From Clostridium porci (GTDB lineage: Bacteria; Bacillota; Clostridia; Lachnospirales; Lachnospiraceae), in contig NZ_VUMD01000005.1 of assembly GCF_009696375.1 (NCBI RefSeq), forward strand, positions 1 to 64,000: a stretch of 64,000 nucleotides of DNA. The letters run 5' to 3'. Positions 9,485-17,780 of this stretch are shown piece after piece. Both the position numbers and the translations under genes were made by a program. A model generated the notes under the pieces. It ran no database searches. It worked only from the letters and a program-made list of their open reading frames with translations, and was not told the DNA's origin. How positions within the stretch are numbered: the first letter of the stretch is position 1; every line of letters begins with the position of its first letter.

Positions 9485-10164
9485 GTTTCTTTCTCCAGTT
9501 TGTACCCTGCACCGTAGACCGTTGTTATTTTACAGGAACTTTTTAACTCTTTTAGGCGTTTTCGCAGAAAAGAAATGTAACTGTCTACATTGCCAGTTTC
9601 TACTTCGGAAGAACTGCCCCAGATTTTAAGGATAAGCTGTTCACGGGAAAATAGTGTTTCTGGGTTCTGCATAAATACAAAAGTCAACTCGGTTTCTTTT
9701 GAAGTTAATAAAAGAGAATTATTTGGTGTGGATAAGGTTCTGCTGTCTTTATCGAAAGTTAAATCTCCATATTGTAATTTAGACGATAACTGGATATTGG
9801 CAGGTCGCCTTGTCAATGCTCGAACTCTTGCAAGCAATTCTTTGATATGAAATGGCTTTACTAAGTAATCATCAGCACCGCCGTCTAAACCCTCAACCCG
9901 ATTGTCAAGGGTACTCATGGCAGTAATGATAAGGATAGGAATAGATATTCCTTTTCTACGCATAGATTTTATGATTGTCAAACCGTCAATGATCGGTAGC
10001 ATACGGTCTACAATGGCGAGGTCATAAGCATAGTCGGTATTTAAGGCATACAGCATAGCGGTTTCCCCGTCATTGCAACAATCAACCATATAGTTTTCTT
10101 TTTCCAGCGAAATTTTTATATTTTTACATAATTCTAAATCATCTTCCAGAAGAAGTATTTTCAT
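9478..10164 (-). CDS. Response regulator, OmpR family
   Basis: A two-domain regulator of 228 residues. The receiver domain has the acidic pocket LLLEDD, the phospho-accepting Asp53 in AIVDRMLP, a Thr in LIITAMS and a Lys in VKPFHIKEL. The C-terminal winged helix (about 130-226) has the OmpR/PhoB pattern, with LLTSKETEL at its start. It partners the kinase encoded just downstream. Its start codon faces the lipoprotein gene across about 160 bp, so it probably controls both its own gene and the ABC operon. Confidence 0.95.
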   Translation of the reverse strand: MKILLLEDDLELCKNIKISLEKENYMVDCCNDGETAMLYALNTDYAYDLAIVDRMLPIIDGLTIIKSMRRKGISIPILIITAMSTLDNRVEGLDGGADDYLVKPFHIKELLARVRALTRRPANIQLSSKLQYGDLTFDKDSRTLSTPNNSLLLTSKETELTFVFMQNPETLFSREQLILKIWGSSSEVETGNVDSYISFLRKRLKELKSSCKITTVYGAGYKLEKETC

Positions 10165-10326
10165 AATGTATCAATCCTTTTCTATATAAATTATAGACAG
10201 TATAACAGAAAAGTCTGTAAAAATCCTCTAAAAAATGATGATGATTTTCTTACTTTTTTACAGGATTTTTAGAATGGTTTGCTTTTACAATAGGGGCATA
10301 TCGAACAAGAAAGGTGGAATACAAAA
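10165..10326. promoter_or_regulatory. Divergent control region of the two-component system and the ABC operon
   Basis: This intergenic region contains overlapping inverted words: TGTAAAAA (10216-10223) with TTTTTACA (10255-10262), and AAAAATCCT (10219-10227) with AGGATTTTT (10262-10270). Such paired TGTAAA-type words suit a dimeric OmpR-family regulator. No consensus promoter with good spacing was evident, which is compatible with activator dependence. A ribosome site AAAGGTGG lies before ATG 10327. Confidence 0.5.
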
Positions 10327-10806
10327 ATGAAAAAAACAAACATCAGTAAATTTGTAGCGGTTGGATTATGTATCTGTGCATTGACGGGGTGTGGTGCAAG
10401 TCCAGATGAAAAACCAGATACGTCTAATCCTATTGTCAATTCTAATACGAATGAAGAAAATGCAAATGGTTCTTCAGAAAATAAAGGAAACGACATATTA
10501 GATTCTGCTAATTTGATAGGAAGTGTTTTGGAATTTACAGACAATGGTTGCTTGGTAAATCAAGCAAAAGATATTGAGGGTGGAGCTGGGATAAAAATAG
10601 AAGCACCGGGAATGGAAAAAAAAGAGAATGCTGTTTCTGTAACCTATAACCCAGATTGTGAATTTGTCATTGCCACAGTAAATGCACAGTCTGGTGTTAC
10701 AAATGTAACAATGGGTTCTATATCCGATGTGAAAAAAAATCTGAAGTATATCTCTATGGAGAATTTGCAGACACACTTCATTTCAATGCAACAAAGGTTG
10801 TCATAG
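10327..10806 (+). CDS. Secreted lipoprotein, probably frameshifted at its 3' end
   Basis: The signal peptide ends with the lipobox LTGCG, so Cys22 is the predicted lipid-anchored residue. A low-complexity Asn/Ser/Glu linker follows, then a small beta-rich domain. The annotated 159-residue end reads through a run of eight As at 10732-10739. If that run held nine, the frame would shift and encode SEVYLYGEFADTLHFNAT, then KVVIARWE, ending at TAG 10818-10820, just before the ribosome site of the next gene. That alternative tail looks like a proper protein end, while the present tail does not. A sequencing slip, a mutation or phase variation could explain it. It is the first gene of the FtsX/ABC operon. 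Confidence 0.8.
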   Translation: MKKTNISKFVAVGLCICALTGCGASPDEKPDTSNPIVNSNTNEENANGSSENKGNDILDSANLIGSVLEFTDNGCLVNQAKDIEGGAGIKIEAPGMEKKENAVSVTYNPDCEFVIATVNAQSGVTNVTMGSISDVKKNLKYISMENLQTHFISMQQRLS

Positions 10807-10831
10807 CCCGTTGGGAATAGAGGTGTGAAGT

Positions 10832-12055
10832 ATGAAGTTTTATCAACTTGGTTTTCGCTATTTACAGCGAAAAAAAGGAAAAACCATTCTTCTGTTGATT
10901 GTTTTGATACTTGTAAACAGTATGATTTTAGGTACAAGCATGATTTTAAGGACTACAAATGAGTCCAAACAAGCCATGCAGGAAAAGACAAACTCTAAGA
11001 TTGTGGCTGAAATTACAAGTAAGGACAGCAAGATAACAGAGAATGAAGTAAACAAGATTGAAACGCTAGAAGATGTTTCGTCTATCAACCGCATTGGTAG
11101 ACAAGAGGTATTTCCGAATAATTTTGCTCCCGTTATGCTCAATACTTCTACGAATGAGGAAAATTTGAAAATAGCACTGCTTTCCTATGATGATTTGGAA
11201 AAGGACAGCCCTTTTTCAGAAATGCAGTACCGCTTAGCTTCTGGCGATTATATCAAGCGTGAGAAAAAGGGTGCTGTTATCAATGCGAACCTTGCAAATC
11301 AGAATGGGCTAAAGGTTGGAGATACGATTGAACTAAGTACAGAAAACGGAACAAAAGTATCTGTTCAGATTATTGGAATTTTCATGTCCGCAGGAAATGT
11401 GGAAAAAGACCAGCCAACAGAAACTACGGCAGTCAATCGAATAGAAAATCAAGTCTTTATTGACAACAGCACTTATAAAGAATTGTTCAAAGAAGCTGAA
11501 TTTGAAAAACTCTGCGTTTATTCAAAAAGACCAGAAAAATTAGATGTGCTGGAAACCAGCTTGCAAAAAATATTCGGAAATGATGTAGAACTTAGCACTT
11601 CCGATACCCTTTATCAACAGATGTCTGCTCCATTAGAGCAAATCAGTAAGGTGGCAAATCTTATGCTGGTACTTACATTGGTAACTGGTACTGTTGTTGT
11701 TTCCCTGCTGTTATGTATGTGGATGCGGACAAGGCAAAAAGAGGTGGCAATTTTTATGAGCCTCGGCAAGACAAAAAGTGAAATTTTCCTGCAAACTTTA
11801 TTAGAAGCAGGCAGTGTATTTACACTTTCGGTTTTAGGAGCAACAGCCATTGGTAAATTGTTCTCGGGCGTTTTGCAAAACATCATTACCAGTTCAGAAA
11901 GCGTAACAGAAAATCTGAAAGTGGTGTTGCAGATACAAGATATTGGAATGTTGTTTCTTTTAGGTGGTGCAGTTATTCTGGTGGCATTGTGCTGTTCCAT
12001 TCTTCCGATATTACGAGCAAACCCAAAAGATATATTAGCGAAAATGGAGGGATAG
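10832..12055 (+). CDS. FtsX-like ABC permease (first of two)
   Basis: A MacB/FtsX-type permease of 407 residues. One membrane span near residues 17-38 is followed by a large extracytoplasmic domain (about 40-270). Three spans follow in the C-terminal third (about 272-300, 325-350, 368-392). The tail NPKDILAKME is a common end for this family. It works with the second permease and the ATPase downstream; such transporters use a mechanotransmission mechanism rather than a classical pore. The neighbouring lipoprotein may be a periplasm-side partner. Export or sensing of peptides is the likely role, by family. Confidence 0.9.
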   Translation: MKFYQLGFRYLQRKKGKTILLLIVLILVNSMILGTSMILRTTNESKQAMQEKTNSKIVAEITSKDSKITENEVNKIETLEDVSSINRIGRQEVFPNNFAPVMLNTSTNEENLKIALLSYDDLEKDSPFSEMQYRLASGDYIKREKKGAVINANLANQNGLKVGDTIELSTENGTKVSVQIIGIFMSAGNVEKDQPTETTAVNRIENQVFIDNSTYKELFKEAEFEKLCVYSKRPEKLDVLETSLQKIFGNDVELSTSDTLYQQMSAPLEQISKVANLMLVLTLVTGTVVVSLLLCMWMRTRQKEVAIFMSLGKTKSEIFLQTLLEAGSVFTLSVLGATAIGKLFSGVLQNIITSSESVTENLKVVLQIQDIGMLFLLGGAVILVALCCSILPILRANPKDILAKMEG

Positions 12056-12058
12056 TAC

Positions 12059-13504
12059 ATGAATTTTTTTGGATTGGCAAGGCGTTCTGTGTTCAGAAAG
12101 CCCGTAAAAAGTATTCTCTTATTGTTGATTGTTTTTGCAATCAGTACCCTGCTTCTTGCAGGTGTGGCGAGCAAAAATGCCAGTATTGAGGTGCAGGACA
12201 AAACCAGACAAGCCATAGGTGCAGGCTTTCTTTTAGAAAGAAATGCAGAGTACCGAACAAAACGAGTTCGTGAATACTCAGAAAAGATTGGTAATGATAA
12301 GGAAGGTAGTTTTGGTGGCTACCATCAGGAAAAAGAGATTATCAATGGTGTGGAGTCTTGGTCAGGCTGGACAACAAATGAATTTGAAAGCTTAGATATA
12401 AAAGACATTAAGAAACTGGCAAAAACAAAAGGAATTGCTGATTACAATATTACAACAGCAACAACTCCTGTAAACCCTGTAAATTTCAAAAGGATTGAAG
12501 ATAAAGATGTAGACCAAAGTGTAGATGTGGGAGGTGTAAGCTTAATTGGAAACAAAGATATGAAACTTGACAGAAATGTTTTATCTGGAAACCTGCATAT
12601 CAAAGAGGGACGAATGATAACCCCAGAGGATAAAGATATGTGTGTTATTTCAGAGGAACTGGCAAAGCAAAATAATCTGAAAATCGGCGATAAGATTTCT
12701 TTTAATGATTACCACGATACTGAAAATTCAAAGGTATCAGAAGCCGAGATTATTGGAATTTATCAAGTGGATCAAAAGATGTCCCCACTTATGCAGGGAG
12801 ATACTTATCGTTCGGAAAATGTAATATTTACAGATTTGAGATTTCCAGAAAAGGCAGAAGGTGAAACAAGTCCGTTATATGAAAGAGCCTATTTCAAAGT
12901 AGAAGATGTGGAAGCTTACGACGAAGTAAAAGAAAATCTGCAAAAAGTAGACATCAACTGGGAGCAATATGATTTGATTGATAATAACGGAAATTCCGAA
13001 ACTATGTCCTCAAACTTCAATGATTTGGCAAAAGTAAGCGAAATGATGATATTGGTAATCTCTGTTGCAAGTTTTGTTATCCTTGTTTTAGTATTTCTTT
13101 TCTGGCTGAAAAATCGAGTGCAGGAAGTCGGTATTTTCTTATCACTCGGTGTTCCAAAACTTAGAATTATCGGACAAATTTGGAGCGAAGCGATTATGAT
13201 TGCGGTTCTTTCCCTTATGTTATCCTTTGCTGTCGCTCCAGCCGTTTCCAAAGTAACTGCAAATTATCTGGTATCACAGCAGGTTCAGCAAATGCAAGAG
13301 GAAGAAAAGAATAATGAGGGAAAAGTATCCACAGAATACGTTGCACCAAAGCAGGACGTGCAGAGTATCAGCGTAGCGGTTACGCCAGAAATGTATCTGT
13401 TGGACGGTGTAAGTGTTCTTGTGTTGATAACGGCTTCTGTTCTGGTATCTGGAATTGTAATACTAAAGAGAAACCCGAAAGATATTTTATCGGAAATGAG
13501 TTAG
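12059..13504 (+). CDS. FtsX-like ABC permease (second of two)
   Basis: A 481-residue permease with the same plan as its neighbour: an N-terminal span (about 15-38), a long extracytoplasmic domain (about 40-325) and three C-terminal spans. It ends NPKDILSEMS, matching the tail of the first permease, so the pair probably arose by duplication and forms a heterodimer. It starts 3 bases after the first permease ends. A charged Gln/Glu-rich insertion lies between the last two spans. Confidence 0.9.
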   Translation: MNFFGLARRSVFRKPVKSILLLLIVFAISTLLLAGVASKNASIEVQDKTRQAIGAGFLLERNAEYRTKRVREYSEKIGNDKEGSFGGYHQEKEIINGVESWSGWTTNEFESLDIKDIKKLAKTKGIADYNITTATTPVNPVNFKRIEDKDVDQSVDVGGVSLIGNKDMKLDRNVLSGNLHIKEGRMITPEDKDMCVISEELAKQNNLKIGDKISFNDYHDTENSKVSEAEIIGIYQVDQKMSPLMQGDTYRSENVIFTDLRFPEKAEGETSPLYERAYFKVEDVEAYDEVKENLQKVDINWEQYDLIDNNGNSETMSSNFNDLAKVSEMMILVISVASFVILVLVFLFWLKNRVQEVGIFLSLGVPKLRIIGQIWSEAIMIAVLSLMLSFAVAPAVSKVTANYLVSQQVQQMQEEEKNNEGKVSTEYVAPKQDVQSISVAVTPEMYLLDGVSVLVLITASVLVSGIVILKRNPKDILSEMS

Positions 13505-13517
13505 GAGGACGACGAAA

Positions 13518-14153
13518 ATGTTAGAAGTAAAGAATGTAAGCTATGCTTACAAAACAAAAAAAGATAAAATCATTTTGAATAATGTATCTGCTACTTTCGA
13601 GGAGGGTATCTTTTATACCATAATCGGTCCGAGTGGTGCAGGAAAAACAACACTCTTATCTTTGTTAGCAGGCTTAGATACAGCAGTAAAAGGGACTGTC
13701 CTTTGCAATGGCGAGGATATTACAAAAAAAGGGCTGAATTACCACAGAAAGCATAATATCTCATTGGTATTTCAAAATTATAATCTGATTGATTATTTGA
13801 CAACGGTTGAAAATGTCAAATTAGGTGGTAGTGGAAATGCTGAAAAATTATTGGAAGAAGTCGGCATTGGAAAAGAATACTGGCAGAGAAATGTATTGCA
13901 ACTATCTGGCGGACAGCAACAGCGTGTGGCGATTGCAAGAGCATTAGCCAGCGACGCTCATGTACTTTTGGCAGATGAACCGACGGGAAATCTTGATGAA
14001 ACTACCGCTGATGAAATCATTGCTTTGCTGAAAAAGACTGCACATGAATTAGGAAAATGTGTTGTTGTGGTTACACACAGTAAGCATTTGGCAGAAGAAG
14101 CCGACGAAATCTTAGAAATTAAAAACGGTGCAATTTCTTTTCTGTCTGAATAA
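13518..14153 (+). CDS. ABC transporter ATP-binding protein, MacB/LolD type
   Basis: A 211-residue ATPase with Walker A (GPSGAGKTT), signature LSGGQQQRVAIARAL, Walker B (VLLADEPTGNLD) and the switch His in VVTHSKH. All ATP-hydrolysis motifs are intact. It completes the operon of lipoprotein, two FtsX-type permeases and ATPase. The set resembles systems that remove or resist membrane-active peptides under control of an adjacent two-component system. The start is ATG 13518 after AGGAGG. Confidence 0.95.
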   Translation: MLEVKNVSYAYKTKKDKIILNNVSATFEEGIFYTIIGPSGAGKTTLLSLLAGLDTAVKGTVLCNGEDITKKGLNYHRKHNISLVFQNYNLIDYLTTVENVKLGGSGNAEKLLEEVGIGKEYWQRNVLQLSGGQQQRVAIARALASDAHVLLADEPTGNLDETTADEIIALLKKTAHELGKCVVVVTHSKHLAEEADEILEIKNGAISFLSE

Positions 14154-14184
14154 ACAAGAATAGTGCCGTAAAGGAGCTGTCATT

Positions 14185-14223
14185 ATGGAATATTTTAGAT
14201 ATACCTCGACACAATCAATTTGA
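14185..14223 (+). other. Possible 12-codon ORF in a leader region
   Basis: The ATG at 14185 has a good ribosome site (AAAGGAG, 14171-14177) and encodes MEYFRYTSTQSI before a TGA. It lies between the ABC operon and the terminator at 14270. It could be a leader peptide or a remnant of a backbone gene lost when cargo was exchanged. Nothing shows that it is translated. Confidence 0.3.
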
Positions 14224-14269
14224 CCCTAACGGCATTGTTATAAGAACTAAATACAATACAGTTTCAAAG

Positions 14270-14305
14270 GCTCGTACAGACTATATGTTTTGTGCGGGCT
14301 TTTTT
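14270..14305 (+). terminator. Rho-independent terminator
   Basis: An 11-bp stem with G-U pairs, GCTCGTACAGA against TTTGTGCGGGC, is followed by six Ts. It closes the ABC operon and separates it from orf7. Confidence 0.8.
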
Positions 14306-14427
14306 CATGCCAGAAAAAAATTTTTTAAGTTTTTTTTGATTTTGGTTACGCTGTACCCCACTTTCAACGCGGTATATATGAAAAGGGGCAGACACCTCTT
14401 TTCGACTAGCGAAAGGAGGTGAGGAAA

Positions 14428-14868
14428 ATGAAACCGTCAGAACTACAAGAAAAAACCTGTCATCAATTCGATTGTGCTATTAAAACAGTTATACGTCATA
14501 GAGCGATTGACTTCTATCGAGCGATACGTCGTTCAGAGAAAAAAGAAATGCCATTCGCCGAAATTATGGACGACCTCTTAAATTCCATAGGTACAGAAGA
14601 TACATATTCTACGGATTATGTTGCAGTATTTGAAGTCTGTGGAGAAAAAGTATCAATCGAAGATGAACAACTGGCTCGTGCATTGAAAGCTATTGAAGAA
14701 CGAAAGCGTAATATCGTTTTACAGTATTTTTTCATTGGGGACACGGACACTTACATTGGGAAAATGCTTGACTGTTCCAGAGCGAATGTAACGAAGTGCA
14801 GAATACAAGCACTAGACAAGTTAAAGCAACTGATTGAGGAGGAAAAAGAAAAATGCCAAAAGAGCTGA
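14428..14868 (+). CDS. Sigma-70 region 4-like regulator (Tn916 orf7 type)
   Basis: A 146-residue protein matching the Tn916 orf7 product, a small sigma-factor-like regulator. The C-terminal half (about 90-140) has a helix-turn-helix, with IGKMLDCSRANVTKCRIQA as the likely recognition region. In Tn916 orf7 and orf8 promote expression of xis, int and the transfer genes. The start is ATG 14428, 7 bases after AAAGGAGGT; a GTG at 14419 overlaps that site. Its end overlaps orf8 by 16 bases. Confidence 0.9.
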   Translation: MKPSELQEKTCHQFDCAIKTVIRHRAIDFYRAIRRSEKKEMPFAEIMDDLLNSIGTEDTYSTDYVAVFEVCGEKVSIEDEQLARALKAIEERKRNIVLQYFFIGDTDTYIGKMLDCSRANVTKCRIQALDKLKQLIEEEKEKCQKS

Positions 14869-15086
14869 CACCGACTTTCACGGTTATTTCCAAAGCCTGC
14901 GACGGCGAAGAAACAGCAATTTCAAAAATCTTGGAATTTTATGACCCATATATCAATCAGTGCTGTATGCGTCCGTTTTACGACGATAACAACAACTTAC
15001 GTCTTGCGGTAGATTTGGAAATGAAAGGTTTTATCAAAGAAGCGATTATTCGTAAAATCTTAAACTTTGATATTAAACGCTTCTAA
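14853..15086 (+). CDS. Helix-turn-helix protein (Tn916 orf8 type)
   Basis: A 77-residue protein matching the Tn916 orf8 product. Conserved features are the opening LTPTFTVISKACDGEE and the middle block YDPYINQCC, with a closing KILNFDI. It is translated with orf7 through a 16-base overlap and is probably co-regulatory in turning on excision and transfer. Confidence 0.87.
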   Translation: MPKELTPTFTVISKACDGEETAISKILEFYDPYINQCCMRPFYDDNNNLRLAVDLEMKGFIKEAIIRKILNFDIKRF

Positions 15087-15399
15087 TTCATATCGGGATT
15101 GATTATGCCCGTCTGGTCTTTGACAACTGAATAAAGCAGACAGATACGTTTGTGAGATAGCAAGCCACGGGGACTGTACGCCATGACCTTTCCAAAAGAA
15201 AGCGAGCGACCCACGCAGTGATCCGAGAGCGACCGTTGGAAAAGTCGCTTTGCCACGACCTATCCTCACAGAATAATGATACGTCCGCATGGTGCGGTTC
15301 TGCCCACAAGAATGGGAATAGTTGAGATACTAACGGAGCTTTCCAAAGCCGTCTGCCTGCTTGTAAAAAATGACACACAGTAAAGGGGGTGCATAGATT
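15087..15399 (+). other. Non-coding, structured region between orf8 and xis
   Basis: No credible ORF is present in these 313 bases; the open frames here are antisense and lack family features. A TTGACA-like hexamer lies at 15119-15124. Hairpin-forming words include TTTCCAA with TTGGAAA (about 15187 and 15235) and CCGCA-TGG-TGCGG near 15287. In Tn916 the matching interval is also non-coding. It may hold the xis promoter and a structured leader. Confidence 0.55.
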
Positions 15400-15603
15400 A
15401 TGAACAATACTGATGTGCCTATCTGGGAAAAATATACGCTGACGATTGAAGAAGCGTCTAAATACTTCCGCATTGGCGAAAAGAAATTGCGTAAATTAGC
15501 CGAAGAAAATATTGACGCTGGCTGGGTTATCGTGAACGGTAATCGTATTCAGATTAAGCGAAAACAATTTGAAAAAATCATAGATACATTGGACGAAATC
15601 TAA
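15400..15603 (+). CDS. xis: Excisionase Xis, Tn916 family
   Basis: A 67-residue protein recognisable as Tn916 Xis, with blocks IPIW-like [20 protein letters not shown] and a basic [15 protein letters not shown] end. It is a small winged-helix architectural protein that binds the element ends and directs integrase toward excision. AAAGGGGG lies upstream of ATG 15400. It is followed by int 78 bases downstream, the normal Tn916 order. Confidence 0.97.
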   Translation: MNNTDVPIWEKYTLTIEEASKYFRIGEKKLRKLAEENIDAGWVIVNGNRIQIKRKQFEKIIDTLDEI

Positions 15604-15681
15604 TGTCATTGAGCCGTAGATATGGTATAATAAGATATAGCGTATCACGGCTCATTCCATGACGGAAAGGAGCTTTACACT

Positions 15682-16872
15682 ATGTCTAATGTAAAACGAA
15701 AAGACAGTAAAAATCGCAATTTGCGTAATGGAGAGAGCCAGCGAAAAGACGGAAGATACGTTTATAAATATACCGATATATACGGAAAGCCACAATTTAT
15801 CTATTCTTGGAAACTTGTACCGACAGACAAGACACCTGCTGGAAAGCGTGATGATATTTCATTGAGGGAAAAAGAAGCACAGATAAAAAAAGACCTTAAC
15901 GACGGTATCGACACAGTCGGTGGTAAAATGACAGTCTGCCAGCTCTACGACAAGAAAAACAGCCAAAGAAAGAACATCAAAAGGGCTACTGAAAAGGGAC
16001 GACAGTATCTTATGAATGCTCTGAAAAATGACCCGTTGGGTATGAGGGCGATTGATACTGTTAAGCAGTCGGACGCTAAAGAATGGGCTATCAGAATGAG
16101 CGAAAAAGGATATGCCTATAAAACGATTGATAACTATAAGCGTTCCTTGAAAGCTTCATTTTACATGGCGATACAAGACGACTGTATCAGAAAGAACCCA
16201 TTTGAATTTAAGCTAAGTGATGTTCTGGAAGATGATACGGAGCAGAAAGTTATCCTTACACCAGAGCAGGAAGAACGCCTGCTTGCCTTTATGGAAAAGG
16301 ACAAGATTTACAGCAAGTATTATGATGAGGTTGTGCTTCTGCTGGAAACGGGACTTCGTATTTCTGAATTTTGCGGATTGACGACGCATATTGATATGCA
16401 GAATAGAATACTCAATATAGACCACCAGTTATTGAAAGATAGCGAAATGGGCTACTATATTGAAACGCCAAAGACCAAAAACGGAAAACGGGAACTTCCA
16501 TTGACAGAACGTGCTTATCAAGCAATCCAAAGAATACTAAAGAACAGAGGAAAAGCACAACCGCTGATTGTAGGTGGTTACAGCAATTTCCTATTCTTAA
16601 ACCGTGAGGGCTTGCCTAAAGTTGCAGGAAACTATGAGGGCATGGTGCGAGGACTAATTAAGAAGTATAACAAGTATCACACGGACAAGTTACCGAACAT
16701 CACACCACATTCATTCCGACATACTTACTGTACGAATATGGCAAACAGAGGAATGAACCCAAACACCCTGCAATATCTCATGGGACACGCTAACATAACC
16801 ATGACACTTGGCTATTATGCACACGGTACATTTCAATCTGCAAAAGCGGAGCTGGAAAGGCTGGCTTGTTAA
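15682..16872 (+). CDS. int: Tyrosine integrase, Tn916 family
   Basis: This 396-residue tyrosine recombinase is close in length to Tn916 Int (405). The N-terminal domain (about 1-75), which binds the arm sites, has GESQRKDGRYVYKY. A SAM-like core-binding domain follows (about 80-180), then the catalytic domain. Catalytic residues are visible: Arg in TGLRISE, Lys in ETPKTKNGKRE, HxxR in HSFRHTYC, His in MGHANI and the nucleophile Tyr in LGYYAHG. The gene looks intact, so the element may still excise. The ribosome site is AAAGGAG, about 10 bases before ATG 15682. Confidence 0.98.
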   Translation: MSNVKRKDSKNRNLRNGESQRKDGRYVYKYTDIYGKPQFIYSWKLVPTDKTPAGKRDDISLREKEAQIKKDLNDGIDTVGGKMTVCQLYDKKNSQRKNIKRATEKGRQYLMNALKNDPLGMRAIDTVKQSDAKEWAIRMSEKGYAYKTIDNYKRSLKASFYMAIQDDCIRKNPFEFKLSDVLEDDTEQKVILTPEQEERLLAFMEKDKIYSKYYDEVVLLLETGLRISEFCGLTTHIDMQNRILNIDHQLLKDSEMGYYIETPKTKNGKRELPLTERAYQAIQRILKNRGKAQPLIVGGYSNFLFLNREGLPKVAGNYEGMVRGLIKKYNKYHTDKLPNITPHSFRHTYCTNMANRGMNPNTLQYLMGHANITMTLGYYAHGTFQSAKAELERLAC

Positions 16873-16887
16873 TATCGGAGCTTATAT

Positions 16888-17009
16888 TTACTACTCATTT
16901 ACTACTTTTGGTTGCATTTTCATGCTGGTAAATGCCAGCTTATGCAAGGTATCTTCCAAAAAGAAAATACCGATAAAGCCCTAAAATACGGGATATATCG
17001 GCATTTACC
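16888..17009. repeat. Integrase arm-type repeats and hairpins at the element's right end
   Basis: Two direct copies of ATTTACTACT lie at 16888-16897 and 16899-16908, 11 bp apart. GGTAAATGCC (16927-16936) is the exact inverse of GGCATTTACC (17000-17009). Between them lies a hairpin with CCGATA/TATCGG and CCC/GGG arms (16970-17001). The position just after int suits binding sites for the Int N-terminal domain near the end of the element. Their function is inferred. Confidence 0.6.
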
Positions 17010-17085
17010 AACTTATGAAAAGATAATCAGAAATTTAGTAAGTTTTTACGGTAAAAATGCTTGATGGGTAAAATTGGGTTACGGC

Positions 17086-17114
17086 TTGCATTCGCAGGGA
17101 TTTTATGCTACACT
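17086..17114 (+). promoter_or_regulatory. queT promoter
   Basis: TTGCAT (17086-17091), a 17-base spacer ending in the extended -10 TG motif, then TACACT (17109-17114). It lies just beyond the probable right end of the mobile element, so queT keeps its own promoter. Confidence 0.65.
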
Positions 17115-17187
17115 ATCTCCTGCAATAAGGCCGCAGACTCCTTGATTTATCAGTATTTTTTTCAAGGACAATCTGCATTGATTAACT

Positions 17188-17230
17188 GGTGTGTTCGAGA
17201 CCTTCCACACCTAAAACAAAACTAAAGGAG
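17188..17230 (+). ncRNA. preQ1-I riboswitch
   Basis: Stem GGTGTG (17188-17193) pairs with CACACC (17206-17211) around a 12-base loop that begins TTC and ends in C. An A-rich tail TAAAACAAAACTAA follows and runs straight into AGGAG (17226-17230). This is the preQ1-I aptamer layout, in which ligand binding drives an H-type pseudoknot that hides the ribosome site. The next gene is queT, a queuosine-precursor transporter, which strongly supports the call and implies translational control. Confidence 0.85.
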
Positions 17231-17239
17231 AATATGAGA

Positions 17240-17737
17240 ATGGAAGAAAACAAAAACAGACTGTATATGATGATACACGGAGCTATGATTGGGGCTGTCT
17301 ATGTAGCACTGACTCTTGCCTTTGCACCCATCAGCTTTGGAGCAGTGCAGTTTCGGATTTCAGAGGCGCTGTGTGTGTTGCCGTACTTTACACCGGCTGC
17401 AGTGCCAGGACTATTTGTGGGCTGCCTGCTTTCTAATATACTTGGGGGAGCGGCTCCTTTGGATGTGATATTTGGAAGCCTGGCTACCCTTATAGGGGCC
17501 TGGGGCTCCTGGCATCTGAGAAAGCACAGGTGGTATGTATGTATTCCTCCGATTATTTCCAATACCCTGATCATTCCCTGGGTTTTGCGCTTTGCCTATG
17601 GGGCTAAGGAGATAATTCCTGTCTCTATGGCAACAGTGGGAATCGGGGAGATCCTGGCAGCTGGTGTGCTGGGAAATCTGCTTCTGGCTGCCCTGGAAGC
17701 ATATAAAAGTAAGGTTTTCTTACATCAGTCTGTATAA
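17240..17737 (+). CDS. queT: Queuosine precursor transporter QueT
   Basis: A 165-residue membrane protein of the QueT family, the substrate-binding S component of an ECF transporter that imports a precursor of queuosine. Five to six hydrophobic segments are visible, and the family block ISFGAVQFRISEALCVLP lies near residues 29-46. The start is set at ATG 17240, 9 bases after AGGAG; ATG 17234 is only 3 bases away from it. The preQ1-I riboswitch directly upstream fixes the substrate class. No ECF energising genes lie nearby, so a shared ECF module elsewhere is expected. Confidence 0.93.
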   Translation: MEENKNRLYMMIHGAMIGAVYVALTLAFAPISFGAVQFRISEALCVLPYFTPAAVPGLFVGCLLSNILGGAAPLDVIFGSLATLIGAWGSWHLRKHRWYVCIPPIISNTLIIPWVLRFAYGAKEIIPVSMATVGIGEILAAGVLGNLLLAALEAYKSKVFLHQSV

Positions 17738-17780
17738 CAGACTGATGTAACAGCATATAATTACAATAAGTTCCGTAATG

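Larger units (their letters stand above)
1..17040 (+). mobile_element. Tn916-family integrative conjugative element, right part
   Basis: The left end lies outside the window. The gene order orf16-orf15-orf14-orf13, cargo, orf7, orf8, xis, int matches the Tn916 backbone, and the protein sequences are recognisable Tn916-type proteins. Instead of tet(M), the cargo site holds a GntR/ABC cassette and a two-component/FtsX-type ABC cassette. The right end must lie between the int stop at 16872 and the host queT promoter at 17086; the exact junction cannot be fixed without an empty site for comparison. The DNA is visibly more AT-rich than the chromosome that follows. Relaxase, oriT and the other left-hand genes are not visible here. 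Confidence 0.92.

Noticed and set aside
1-17040. Antibiotic-resistance gene such as tet(M) or a van cluster in the element
   Set aside because: No ribosomal-protection protein, ligase or other resistance enzyme was seen; the two-component system lacks van enzyme genes.
17189-17239. Longer QueT start
   Set aside because: The codons fall inside the preQ1-I riboswitch; ATG 17240 is correctly spaced from AGGAG.
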